From Paguma larvata (Eukaryota; Chordata; Mammalia; Carnivora; Viverridae), in assembly GCA_030068075.1 (NCBI GenBank), contig CM057824.1, forward strand, positions 124,114,414 through 124,178,413: a stretch of 64,000 nucleotides of DNA, read 5' to 3'. The notes beneath the pieces were generated by a model. That model had not been told where the DNA came from. It worked only from the letters and a program-made list of their open reading frames with translations, and made no database searches. The position numbers and the translations under genes were made by a program. This document shows, piece after piece, positions 45,701-56,554 of this stretch (position 1 is its first letter; each line of letters begins with the position of its first letter).

Positions 45701-46004
45701 GGGAAAAAAAAGATCTCAGGAATAATGTTCAATATTAGATTCAAAGTTGGCTACCATCCTTCAGGGCAATAAAAATGTAACCTTTGGAGTGATCTTTTCC
45801 AGTGGACAGAAATCATGTGTTACTTATCTATCTTCTAAAAGTTAACATCTAACTTTACAGTCTGGCTCTAATTAATACTAAATCAAATGGTTTCAATTCC
45901 CTAGGACATCAGCTGACTCTCAAGTGAAGTGTTTGATAATGCTCTGGTAGAACTTCAAGAGGGCACGTCTAGATAATTTTTAAATTGATTTGTCAACACC
46001 ACCC

Positions 46005-46164
46005 ACTTAAGTAGCTATTAGCACACCCTGTTTGTAGAAAAAACTGAGTCTTAAAGATATTAAGCAAATTCCACCAATCACACATCTAATACACTGAAAG
46101 AAGGAAGATCTTAATCAAGATTTTTTTGATTTCCAACCCATAGCCTTTGAACTACACAAAAGGA
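46005..46164 (-). mobile_element. MIR SINE, minus strand
   Basis: Antisense MIR core: aaaactgagtcttaaagata, ttaagcaaattccaccaatc, and ttgatttccaacccatagcc. Confidence 0.6.
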
Positions 46165-47190
46165 AGAGTTAATACTTATCCTGTACTAGGCAACATCTAG
46201 GTGCTAAACTAAATAAATTAATTCAATATTTACGACAAACACTCCCCCCCCCATGGGGAATAAGCCTAGGAATTCCCTGAACCTGCATTTATGGGCTAAC
46301 AAGGCATAAAGAATTAGAAATCCATAGGATGCACACACTCAAGTCTGGGCAAACAAGATTAGGTAAGTAAGATCAGGTATGCAGGGCAAAGGCCCCCAAT
46401 GTAGGACAAAGGTATAGGAATAGAGAATCTCAGGATAAAAACATCCAAGATGAGGTAAACAAGATTAGGTATTCAGAAATGCCCCTTAACTTAGTACAAT
46501 AGCAGAAAGCTGCGTTCACAGGAAGGAAGGACCAAATTAGGTAAACAGGTAAATAGGGCTATAGACCACAGCAGGGTGAAGCTGCCCAGAGTTCTTTAAT
46601 TAGCAAAAGAAAGGTGCCTTGTTGACCCTGAGGTAGCATGCTCTGTCTTTCTTGTCCCCTAGTACAGTTTAGGCAAACAGAGGTAGCACATCATATTTGC
46701 TATAAACAACCTTCTTTCTGCCCAGCACCAGAATCTTATTTTGTATTGACTCAAACCTCTAACTAACACTGTATATCTCTACAACTCCCATCTCCCCAAG
46801 ACCATGAGTTAATGATCAAGATGTCATGGTCTCTTTGTGCATGTCCATCACACTTGTAAACCCTCTGATCCTAATAAAAACGGAGCAAGGACCCTTACTT
46901 GAGGCTCTTATCTCTTCCCAGACATTAGTCTCTCTCACATTTTTAATCCTGCATCCTGCTTTCTTGCTGGACAAGAGAGAACTCCAGACCCAGAGTCTAA
47001 GACGACAGCAACTCTCCCCCCACCCATGCGTGCATGCACACACATACACACACACCCCAAACCGTGAGATCGTTGGATTTCTACTGCACAAATGAAGAGA
47101 CCAGGATCCAAAAGAGCAAAAGCACTAAGGGAAGGTAAAGTAGTCAGTGGTGAAAGACCTGAGAAAGTAGATAGGAGCTAGGATTTCAAA
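46165..47190 (-). mobile_element. MIR SINE split by an LTR
   Basis: Left piece 46165-46253 shows the antisense MIR start (cttatcctgtactaggcaac, ttaattcaatatttacgaca). Right piece about 47077-47190 continues it (aaatgaagagaccaggatcc, tagtcagtggtgaaagacct). The LTR at 46254-47022 and about 55 bp of CA-rich DNA lie between. Confidence 0.5.
46254..47022 (+). mobile_element. Probable solo retroviral-type LTR
   Basis: About 769 bp bounded by TGGGGA at the left and TCTCCCCCCA at the right, an approximate inverted repeat with TG...CA ends, and flanked by ccca at 46250-46253 and 47023-47026 (4 bp, in a C-rich context). Inside are three direct repeats of agattaggta-like units (about 46359, 46460 and 46533), as in a U3 enhancer. 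A polyadenylation signal aataaa at 46874 precedes a presumed R/U5. No gag, pol or env sequence is next to it. The likely class is ERV1, from the 4-bp duplication. The opposing frames 46816-47095 are not genes. Confidence 0.55.
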
Positions 47191-47293
47191 TTCTAAATAT
47201 ATATACATATATTGTGTTCAAAAAATAACACACTATAGTGTGTCCTGAATATAGGACAGACAAAAGTTATGGAATCAAGTAAGTGTGAATGGA

Positions 47294-47480
47294 AGGGCGA
47301 CTGGATGGCTCAGTCAGTTAATCATCTGTCTCTTCAGTTCAGATCATGATTTCACAGTTCATGAGTTCCAGCTCAACATAGGGCTCTGTGCTGACAAAGG
47401 AGCCTGCTTAGGATTCTTTCAATCTCTCTCTCTCTCTCTCTCTGCCCCCCCCCCAATATATTAAATAAACTTTTTAAAAA
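47294..47480 (+). mobile_element. Can-SINE, + orientation
   Basis: Head gggcgactggatggctcagt, catgatttcacagttcatga, CT run with a C-run (47428-47453), tail ttaaataaactttttaa. Target duplications agtaagtgtgaatgga / agtaagtgtggatgga at about 47279 and 47482. Confidence 0.95.
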
Positions 47481-47545
47481 CAGTAAGTGTGGATGGAGAA
47501 ACTCTTTGCAATTTCTGCTTAAAGAACTAGAATTTGCTTTTTGTG

Positions 47546-47763
47546 TTTTTTTAAAATTTTTTTTATTATTATTTATTTTTGAGAGAGAGAGACAGAGCAT
47601 GAGCAGGGGAGGGGCAGAGAGAGAGGGAGACACAGAATCCGAAGCAGCTTCAGGCTCTGAGCTGTCCGCACAGAGCCCGACGCAGGGTTTGAACTCACGA
47701 ACTGCGAGATCATGACCTGAGCCACGGTCGGACATTTAACCAACTGAGCCACCCAGGCGCCCC
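47546..47763 (-). mobile_element. Can-SINE, minus strand, 11-bp perfect TSD
   Basis: T-rich tail, GA tract, gagatcatgacctgagccac block and the head end gccacccaggcgcccc. Exact duplications tgctttttgtg at 47535-47545 and 47764-47774. The overlapping frames 47373-47803 are its translations. Confidence 0.97.
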
Positions 47764-48131
47764 TGCTTTTTGTGATTCTTAACCATTTTGGATCCAATAT
47801 CAATCTGTGATTCAGAGAAAGTTATGGACTCTTTCTGCTGAAATGTACATATGTATTTACACGCAAAATTTTGTACTTTTTGAAGACCCTGAAGTATTTA
47901 CTTCTACATATTGATACCAATAGGTAGTCAGTGAGAACCCCCATAGCTGTTTAGACATTAAACTTATCTTCTTATGTATTGTTTAAGTATGTCCTTCAAG
48001 CAAATGGGGTTTTGACTAAAACAGGAAAGATGAAAAACAGTGCATTTTTTACTTTCCTATAGTTAGCACCAGGACCAAATCCCTAGTTCACACTGACCCA
48101 ATTCCAGCCTCATGATTTTATACAAAATACA

Positions 48132-48340
48132 CCTTGGGACACCTGGATGGCTCCAGAGGTCAGGCTTCTGACTTCAGTTCAGGTCAGGATCTCGCCATTT
48201 GTGAGTTCAAGTCCCACGTCAGGCTCTACACCTTGAGCCTGATTCAGATTCTGTGTCTCCCTCTCTCTCTCCATCCCTCCCCTGCTTGTGCTTTCTCTAT
48301 TTCTCAAAAAAAATAAGTAAACATTAAAAAAAAAAAAAAA
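48132..48340 (+). mobile_element. Can-SINE, + orientation
   Basis: Head gggacacctggatggctcca, CT tract, tail aataagtaaacattaaaaaa with a long A run (48326-48340). Target duplications aatacacctt / aatccacctctt at about 48126 and 48342. Confidence 0.94.
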
Positions 48341-48384
48341 AGAATCCACCTCTTCCCAGGTAGGACTGAAAAGATATGAGCACA

Positions 48385-48640
48385 ATAGTGTGGTTGAAGG
48401 CATAGACTCTGAACTCAGATGCCCAGGTTTAAACATCAGCTTTCCTAACTTCTAGTTATGAGGGTTTTTTTTTTCTTTTTTTTGAAAATTCTCTATGTTT
48501 TAGTATTCTTATCTAAAAAAGGAGACTAATAGCAGTACTTACCTATTATGAGGTTTCAATGAGTTTGTATTTGTATTTATATAAATTGTTTAAAGCAGTG
48601 TTTGGCACATAAGCTTTTGGTAAATAAGTAAGTGTACATA
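48385..48640 (+). mobile_element. MIR SINE
   Basis: Sense MIR: ggcatagactctgaactcag, gcccaggtttaaacatcagc, a T-run insertion near 48465, ttcttatctaaaaaaggaga, and the 3' end cagtgtttggcacataagct. Confidence 0.75.
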
Positions 48641-50469
48641 CACTACAACTTCTTCCATTTGATCTTGCTTAAAACATAAAAAAAGTGTCTATTAAATACC
48701 CAGAGTCTGCAATATCACTTCTTAGGATCTATAAAATTTCTATGACTATATTTTGCAGGATGTAACTATCTCTCTATTCTTTTAAAAATCTTAAGAACAT
48801 ATAAATGACACTGCTGATTAAAGAATATTAGCCTTTTGAAATGTTAAAAACATAATTATTTTTCCTGTTCCTAAAATAGAGATATCAGCTATAAATTACT
48901 TTCCTCTCTATAGACTGATATAATTTAACTTAAAGTTTCTTGGTACTTCCTGATTAATCAATTATGTAATGTTAAATATGATTTCATTAGAAAAATATAT
49001 ACCTAATGTATATTCTTAACTACTAACCATTATCTTATTGTACTTTGTCTTTCGATTATTGAATTAATAAACTCTAACATTATCTTAATTGGGGCTTTAC
49101 ACCTTGATGATTCTATCTCATGGAATTAATTACCATTTTGTTTCTCAGTATCTTGGTATAAAAAACCTCCAAGTCCCATAGATACTCTTGATATTTTATT
49201 GAAAATATATTTTATGACTTCATATTTTAGTGTTTATGATATAATCATAATCTGAAAAATTCTATAGTTTTAAGCAAGGAGTAATCTGAACTTTATGCAT
49301 TACCCCAATGCATTAGGAAAAATGTCCACTCATTATATTAATTCTGATAAAGAAAACTCTGTCTTAGAAGATACAATTTGACCAAGAGCATACAAATTTG
49401 CCTTTCAGAAAACTTTCTGTTGTCGGCTTAATGCTGTATTAATATTTCTGGGTTTCTTTTCATAAACTTGGATAATATTTAACATTTATTTAACTCGCTC
49501 AGGAACTATGAGTTCTCAAATATTCTAAAGATGAAAAACCTTACATAATTTTACATCACTTATGCAAACATGATATATTGCTCACCTTCTGGAGTTATAA
49601 AACACATAATATTTTAAGCCTTCTTTAATTTTCACTGTGTAAACTTTACGATGTTTCTTATTATATTCTTTATGAGGAGATTTGTAATACAAATTAATTA
49701 ACAAAATAAGATACTGATAAACTGGGGACAAAAGTAGAATTTGAAATGAGCATATTTATAAATCCATATATTTTACAACATAGAGATTTATAATATTTGA
49801 GGAGTATGACTATAAAATTAGATGATGACTTTCAATGGGCACAGGGTGAAATACACATTTTTGACTGAAGATATTATTCTTGGTCAAATTATAAATACAT
49901 CTTCAGCAGGTAACTTGTTTCTAAGCCAGATTACCTTCCTAAGTAAATTTCAATAGGCAAGCTCATATTTGACCAGTAGAGGGAGCTCTGAAAAAGCTTA
50001 GTAAATAGAAGAAAAGTTGAAGTTAATATAAAATTCTAAGTAAAATATACTAAAAATACTTGGGTCATAGATTAATTAATAAATTAATTTTACTTTCAAA
50101 GTAATGTGCCTTTTGAAATCCTTTAGAGGTTTAATATGCTTTCTTTATTTTTCATAACTTTAATAATTATATTAAAGAGTGCTAGATGTGTTTGTCATTT
50201 GTTATTGTCTATATATTCCATTAAATATATATATATATATATTTATTTAAACATATCTGAGCTTTTATAGGTAATTTTATATGCTTATCCTCTCCATTTT
50301 GTGTATGCTATAGTTGCATTAACAGTTTGTAAAAAGTGACACTATTAAGTCACCAAGAACTTTACTGTTTAAAGTTTGGCTTATTGACCCTGTGGGTCTA
50401 AATAAAACTGGACTAGAATAAACATAGTTCCATAAAAGTCTAGGACTGCCCAATGGCTATAGTTAGTTG
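48641..50469. other. Long unassigned AT-rich stretch
   Basis: No gene, no named repeat. A (TA)n run lies at about 50226-50241. Confidence 0.5.
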
Positions 50470-50640
50470 ATAAACAGTTGATATTTAGTGAGTATTTATT
50501 GGAATCTTAATGTTGTTCTGGGTACCTTAATAAATATAAAAGGAATACAACCAAGTGAATGCGTTCTTAGGAGCACAGAGTAATGGCAGATAGAAAGGAT
50601 TTAGGACCAGAGCTTGGTTTATGGGAGTTTAGGTAGAGGC
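50470..50640 (-). mobile_element. L2 LINE 3' end, minus strand
   Basis: Antisense L2 terminus: gatatttagtgagtatttat, ttgttctgggtaccttaata, then a gaatgcgttcttaggagcac block. Confidence 0.55.
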
Positions 50641-51679
50641 TTTACTTTTGAGATAAACAACTTATTCAGATATAATGATTCATAGATATCAGGCTTGATT
50701 TAAGGATTATAATAGCAAAGGTAAATTTTCCTAACCTATTGCTGAATCACAAGTATTCATTAAATAACCCCCTTCTCATGCATATACCCCAGAGCTAGAA
50801 AACACGCACAATTCATAATCTATATTTCCCAAATCCAAACATCTCTGAAATTTGATATTACTTTCCATGTAATTTACTTTATGATGAACCAGATTGACCC
50901 AAACTAATTCAGCAGCAAGGTGTGACTTCAATCGAAATGAAGTTACCTATAGTCACTACATTTTATATTGTATAAACATCCATATTTTTTTGAGAAATGC
51001 TTCAAACCATTTGTTTTGCTTATATTCCCTCTTTTACATAAGCATGAACAAAATACATAATTTAAAAGCCATGTCTACGGTGTCCAAGAGCTTTGTTGCT
51101 AAGTGTACAAGAACAATTTTAATGTCTGAGAAGCAGGGACTCTGTAAAGCTAAAGATCTTCTGCAATAAAAGGCTTCTTTAAAAAAGTATGAGGTAACAG
51201 GAGAATTGGAGGACTTTTTCTTTCTCATTGGTATATAAAACAATGTTCTTACAACTGACAGTGGCTAGATAAAATAAACCTTTAAGGATCACTATGCTGT
51301 GCCTTAGGAATGAATATATTGTCTATCAACTTCAGTCAGAAAATGACTCAAAATCAAGCATAAAATGCCATATTTCCTTGACATAAACATCCATCATTTT
51401 GCTGAATGTTAACTTGCTTTATTATCAGGGCTCATACGGAACCCATGTGGATGTTATATCACATCGAGTATATACATCCCATCATAGCTCTAGACTCTGG
51501 AAACTTCTGAACTCTAAAAGAATTTGGCCACAAGGGTTTTGGATGAAGGACTGTGGCTGTTTGGCCTAAACCTATCTCTAAACTGTTTCAGCTATAACAC
51601 AATGATCATGTTTAATTTATGAGGCTAGAAATTATATATGGGTACTTAGCATGCAGGAATAATTCATCATTAGGTAGGA
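50641..51679. other. Unassigned noncoding stretch
   Basis: The frames 50894-51169 (plus) and 51034-51243 (minus) overlap, and neither gives a recognisable product. Confidence 0.45.
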
Positions 51680-51680
51680 T

Positions 51681-52043
51681 ACTGTGGACTGTTTGAGTTC
51701 CCTCAAATCTCACTGAAATCCTAACCCCCAATGTGATGATTTTAGGAGGTGGGGGCACTGGGAAGTGATGAAGATAAGATGGGGTCGCAAGGAGCCCTCA
51801 TGAATGGGATTAGTGTCCTTATGAGAGTCATAGAGGGCTTGCTTCCTCTCTGTGCTTTTGCCATGTAAGGAAAAGAGAAAGTCAGCAGTCCCCAACATGG
51901 AAGACAGTCCTCACCAGAACTTGACCCTGCTAGCATCCTGATCTCAAACATCCAGCCTCCAGATCTGTGTGAAATAAATTTCTGTTGAATATGAGCAATC
52001 CAGTCTATGATCCTTTGTTATAATAGACTGAACTGACTAAGAT
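51681..52043 (+). mobile_element. MLT1 (ERVL-MaLR) LTR, + strand
   Basis: A near-complete solo LTR: aatcctaacccccaatgtga, ttttaggaggtgggggcact, aatgggattagtgtccttat, tgccatgtaaggaaaagaga, tcctcaccagaacttgaccc, ctagcatcctgatctcaaac, aaataaatttctgttgaata, and the end agactgaactgactaagatg. The two minus frames at 51710-51951 are antisense to it. Confidence 0.92.
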
Positions 52044-53689
52044 GCAGGGCATCTCACGTGCAATGATTTATGCCTACATCGAGCCACTTAATTATTAACA
52101 TCTAAATTATCTAAACATTATAACAGCATTATGGGGAACCACTGTGAATTCTTGCGAACCATAGAGGCTACTTCTTTATGAGATGATGACAACTTATTTG
52201 GTTGTAGATTTATCCCATCAATTCTGGCATGAATTTACATCATTCATTAGAACATAGAATGATAGAGGTTCACATATCATGAAACACTGTAAAATCAATT
52301 AGATAACAGGTGACAAAGCAAAGAGAAAATGATTCAGAATAATTATAGAATGAAGGCTGATAAAAAATAATTTATAATATATATAATTAATTTTTTAATG
52401 ATCCTTGTTCTTCCCCAGTGATTTGATAGGTAGGATAACAGAAATACCAGAATTTCTCCTAAAAAATATAAATGCTATATTCAAGAATAGCAATATGGAT
52501 GATTTTCTATTCATGAAACATAAGAAAATTGGAGAATATAAAAACACAGACGTTAATTAAAAAGACTAGGTTAGACTTTAGGAAAAAAATTTTCTAGTAG
52601 TTCAGTATTATCCAGGTACTCCTATAGTCCTAATGTCTTTAGTATATCTATATGCCAATAATTTTTTGATACATCATTAATGTAGCCTAAAACACACACC
52701 CTTATTATTTCCTTCTTGGTCTATAACAAACACTTTCTCTACCACCATTCCAGAAGTTTTCAATGGCAGCATTAAATACAACCCTGAACCTACAGTTTCA
52801 ATTGCTATGTAGAGAAAAAAAATTATGTTTCAATACTTTTATAATGATAACTGAGATATTACACCAAGATACATACATTTACAAAACAAGATAAGTGTAG
52901 CACTGGCAAGGCATGAAATGGTATGAAAAGAATGGTTTATTAAAGGAAATTTATGAATATGAGCTCAAAATCACAAACAGAATAGAATGTGTGTGAATAA
53001 GCCAACATGTTGAGTAAATATTTTTTCCTAAAAGCACAGTCATGCAATTTTCATGAAATACAAAAATTGCCGTTATTTCCAAGGTTATCTTTACTTTTCT
53101 TCTTTTTTTTTTTAATGATAGACTGCTTTTGTCTTTTGCTTGTCTCACTTCTTTTCCCACTGTGGGGCTTGTTTATTTTCTGGTCACAGTTTTATTTTGG
53201 TTTTCCCTGCTGTGTTGGTGTTAAAACAAATTAGTTTAATATATTTTCCTAAAGGTAACTGATTTAGGTTTGTTTCTTTCCTATGGATAATGATAAAAAT
53301 GGTTTAATAAATTTATTTTAAGGTAGCTGAGTTTTAGTGCCTCTGTGACTTACTTCCTGCTGAGGAATCACCGTGTGCCACAGTGATATATTTTGAAAGA
53401 TGCCTAAAGAGTTAGGCTGTTGTTTTATGTGATCAGTGCACTGAAGTCATGCAGAGTTTTCTTCACTTTTCTTCTGTTTACCTTTTCCTTTCTTTCCTTT
53501 TCCTTCCTCTTCTCCCCCTTTTTCCTTCACACTCCCACCTACAAGAACCCCTTGTGTAGTTTTTTTCTTTTTTCTTGTGTTCCGTTTTCTTAAATAATAG
53601 GATTATCCTCAATAAAAAGCATATGGGTTTTTAAAACTGATCTACATTCTTTAGTAAATTTCTACTTATGATAAGGCTGACATGGGGAT
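52044..53689. other. Unassigned AT-rich noncoding stretch
   Basis: No gene or repeat recognised beyond a poly-T run at about 53103-53114 and a pyrimidine-rich block at about 53465-53530. Confidence 0.5.
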
Positions 53690-54990
53690 TTCTCAAGATG
53701 TTGTTTTGAGCAATAGAAAAACAGAGAGCAGAGATTCTAGGCACTATTCCAGCCTAAGAAACAACAGGCCAGCCTAGTCCCCTGGCTCAGGCAGCAGGTA
53801 CTTGGAACAGAGTGATATACCATGGGAATGATAAGGTCTCTGTATAGTACTTCATGCTGCTTCTCTGCCTGTGCTCTCATTACAGCCCAAGTGAGTCTAA
53901 TTTTAGAAACCCCCTGTTTATTCCACTTCTGTGCAAATTATAGGCATTTCTTGCATACATGATTAGAAAGATTCCTGAGAAAACAGTATGTCAGAACTTT
54001 TTACCTCATTCCTTTGGAAGTCCCTAGTATCCAATTCTCTGCTGTGTCTACCAGTCTCAAAATTCTCTTGTGCTGGCCTTAACATAGAATCCCCCCTTAG
54101 AGGACAAGGTGCAGGCCTCAGGACCCCCTAATACAAGCAATTTACTGTCATTTCTGTATTTCAGTAGAAATTTGTCTAGCACAGACAAGCATGCACATTT
54201 CCCACATTCTTCTGCTATCCTTCTAAAACCTACGAGCATACTCTCCCATGGCCAAATCCCCACCCCTGAATTCCTCTGGCTGCTTTGCTAAAATAAATAG
54301 GCCCACCCACACCAACCAGGAGGCTCTTCTAAGTCATATGGCTCTAGTGGTCAGATGGGATTCCATTCCTGTGTCCCAGGTACTGTAACAATCAGAGAAA
54401 CTGTTATTGGTAGGTTACCATCAATATGGCACAGCAGAGACAGCAGACTAAAATACACCCCTAATATTCCTGTGAAAAAGGCCTATTTACTTGTCCTGGA
54501 GCTTCGGCCTGAAGTGTAGGCTGTTGAAGTACACCCAGGGAATTTGAGTTGGGAAATGCCATATTTTTGCTCTTCCTAAGCTTAACTATAACTTGCTGGT
54601 ATCTCCCAGAAAGAAGCCTAGACACTCATCTAGACTCTTGATTTTTTGTAAGAGTCATCCAGGTTGTACCTCCAGATCACCTATCTGGAGGCTAGAAGAA
54701 TTTACAACTGATATCCTATGTGATATATATTTTCATACCTTAAAAGCTGCAGTCTGAGGGTCTGGCTCACAATCAGCCTCAAACTAGGAGCTAAATGAGC
54801 TCTCTTTGTCTGGAATGCTGAGGGGTCTTGGCAAACCCTGAACAACTGAGACTTTTCAAGAATAAATCAGGATGATTAGACAATCACAAAGGTTCAAGAG
54901 ACAGTCAAGAGATAGGTCAATGGTGAATGACAAGATTCAAGGTGACCGATTTAACACTGAGAGAAGTAGCATAGAATCATACACAGAGAA
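53690..54990 (+). mobile_element. Probable 5' UTR of the old L1 that follows
   Basis: The segment runs directly into the L1 body and resembles L1M-type 5' UTR: ttaccatcaatatggcacag, cagcagagacagcagactaa near 54431, ctggaggctagaagaattta near 54685, and ctgagggtctggctcacaat near 54754. It is GC-richer than its surroundings. The left limit is a guess. Confidence 0.45.
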
Positions 54991-55687
54991 TATATAAATA
55001 GACTCTAAAAATAGAATCAAATACAGAGAAACAAATGAAATGAGGTAACACAGAAATATGCTCCAACTGAAAGAGTAAGATAAAACTGAGAAAAACAAAA
55101 CAAAAATCTTAATCAAACATAGATAAATAATTTACCTGATAAAAACTTCAAAGTAATAGTCTGAAAGACACTCACTGAACTAGGGAGAATAGTAGATGAA
55201 CATGGTGAGAATTTCAATAAAGATAAAGAAAATAAAGAATCAAACAGAAGTCATGGAACTTAAAAATACCATTGAACTGAAAAACATACTAGAAATGGTT
55301 TAATAACAGACTAGATGAAGCAAAGGAAAGGATCCATGAGCTAGAAGACAAAACAGACAGAACAGTGGGACATACTCAAACAGAGTAACTAAAAGAAAAA
55401 AGATAATAATAAAAAAAAAAGAAGATAGCTTAAGGGACCAATGGGGCACAATTAAGTGGAATAATATGTGCATTGTAGGAATCATAGGCATAGAAGGGAG
55501 AGAAAAGGGGGAAGAAAGCTTATTTGAAGAAATCATGGCTATAAACTTCTCTAACCTGGGGATGGAAACAGACATCCAGATACGGGAAGCCCAGAGATCC
55601 TTATAAGATGAAGCTAAAGAAATCTACACCAAGATACAACTAAAATGTAAAAGTTAAAGAGAAAGAGAGAATATTAACAGCAGCAAG

Positions 55688-55940
55688 CAGGAGCTTCTTG
55701 TTGGCTCAGTTAGTGAAGTATCTGACTCTTAATTTTGGCTTAGGTGATGGTCTCACAGTTCCTGGAATTGAGCCCCAGGTTGGGCTCTGGACTGACAGCA
55801 TGGAAGCTGCTTGGGACTCTGTGTCTCTCTCCCTTTCTCTCTGCCCCTCCCACTCATGGGTGCATGTGTACTCTCTCTCTCTCTCTCTCCCAATAAATAA
55901 ATAAATAAATAAATACACTTAAAAAAACAAAACAAAACAA
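55688..55940 (+). mobile_element. Can-SINE nested in L1
   Basis: Head gcttcttgttggctcagtta, ggtctcacagttcctggaat, CT run (55873-55889), tail of (AATA)n then AAAAC units. Target duplications cagcagcaag / aagcagcaag at about 55677 and 55941. The several frames at 55698-56052 are its translations. Confidence 0.95.
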
Positions 55941-56554
55941 AAGCAGCAAGAAAAAAACACCTTGTTACATACAATGGAACCACTCCAAGACTATGAGATT
56001 TTTCAGCAGAAACTTTGAAAGCCAGATCGGAGTGGTATGATATATTCAACATGTTAAAGAGACTTTTTAAAGCTGAAAATAAAGGCTCTAATTAGTAATA
56101 AGAAAACAAAGCATATTAAATTATACATCTCACTGGTAAAGGTAAATATACAATAAAGGAAGTATATTAGCCACTTATAAAGCCAGTATGAAGGTTAAAA
56201 GACAATAGTAAAGATAACTATGATAGTTGAAGTATATACAATATAAAAAAGTTACATATGTGACAACAAAAACTAAAATGAGAAGGAAGTAAAGTAATAG
56301 CTTTAGAAAACATTCAAAATTAAGTTGCTATCAACTTAAAATAAACTGTTATATAGAGCGAATATTTTATGTGATCCTCATTGTAACCACAAAGCAAAAA
56401 CCTATAGTCATTATGCATTATGAAAAAGAAATTGATAAAGCAATCTAAACACAACACTTAAGAAAGTTATCATACTACAAAGTAAGAAAGTAAGAGAGTA
56501 AGAAAGAACAGAGAGAAACAACATAACAACCAAAAAACAATGAACAAACTGGAA

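Noticed and set aside
47373..47735. 120-codon minus-strand frame rich in Ser and Leu
   Set aside because: Translation of two adjacent Can-SINEs. The same Ser/Leu-rich sequence recurs at 8425, 16017, 20273, 60909 and 61132.
51710..51951. Two overlapping minus-strand frames
   Set aside because: Antisense to the MLT1 LTR at 51681-52043.
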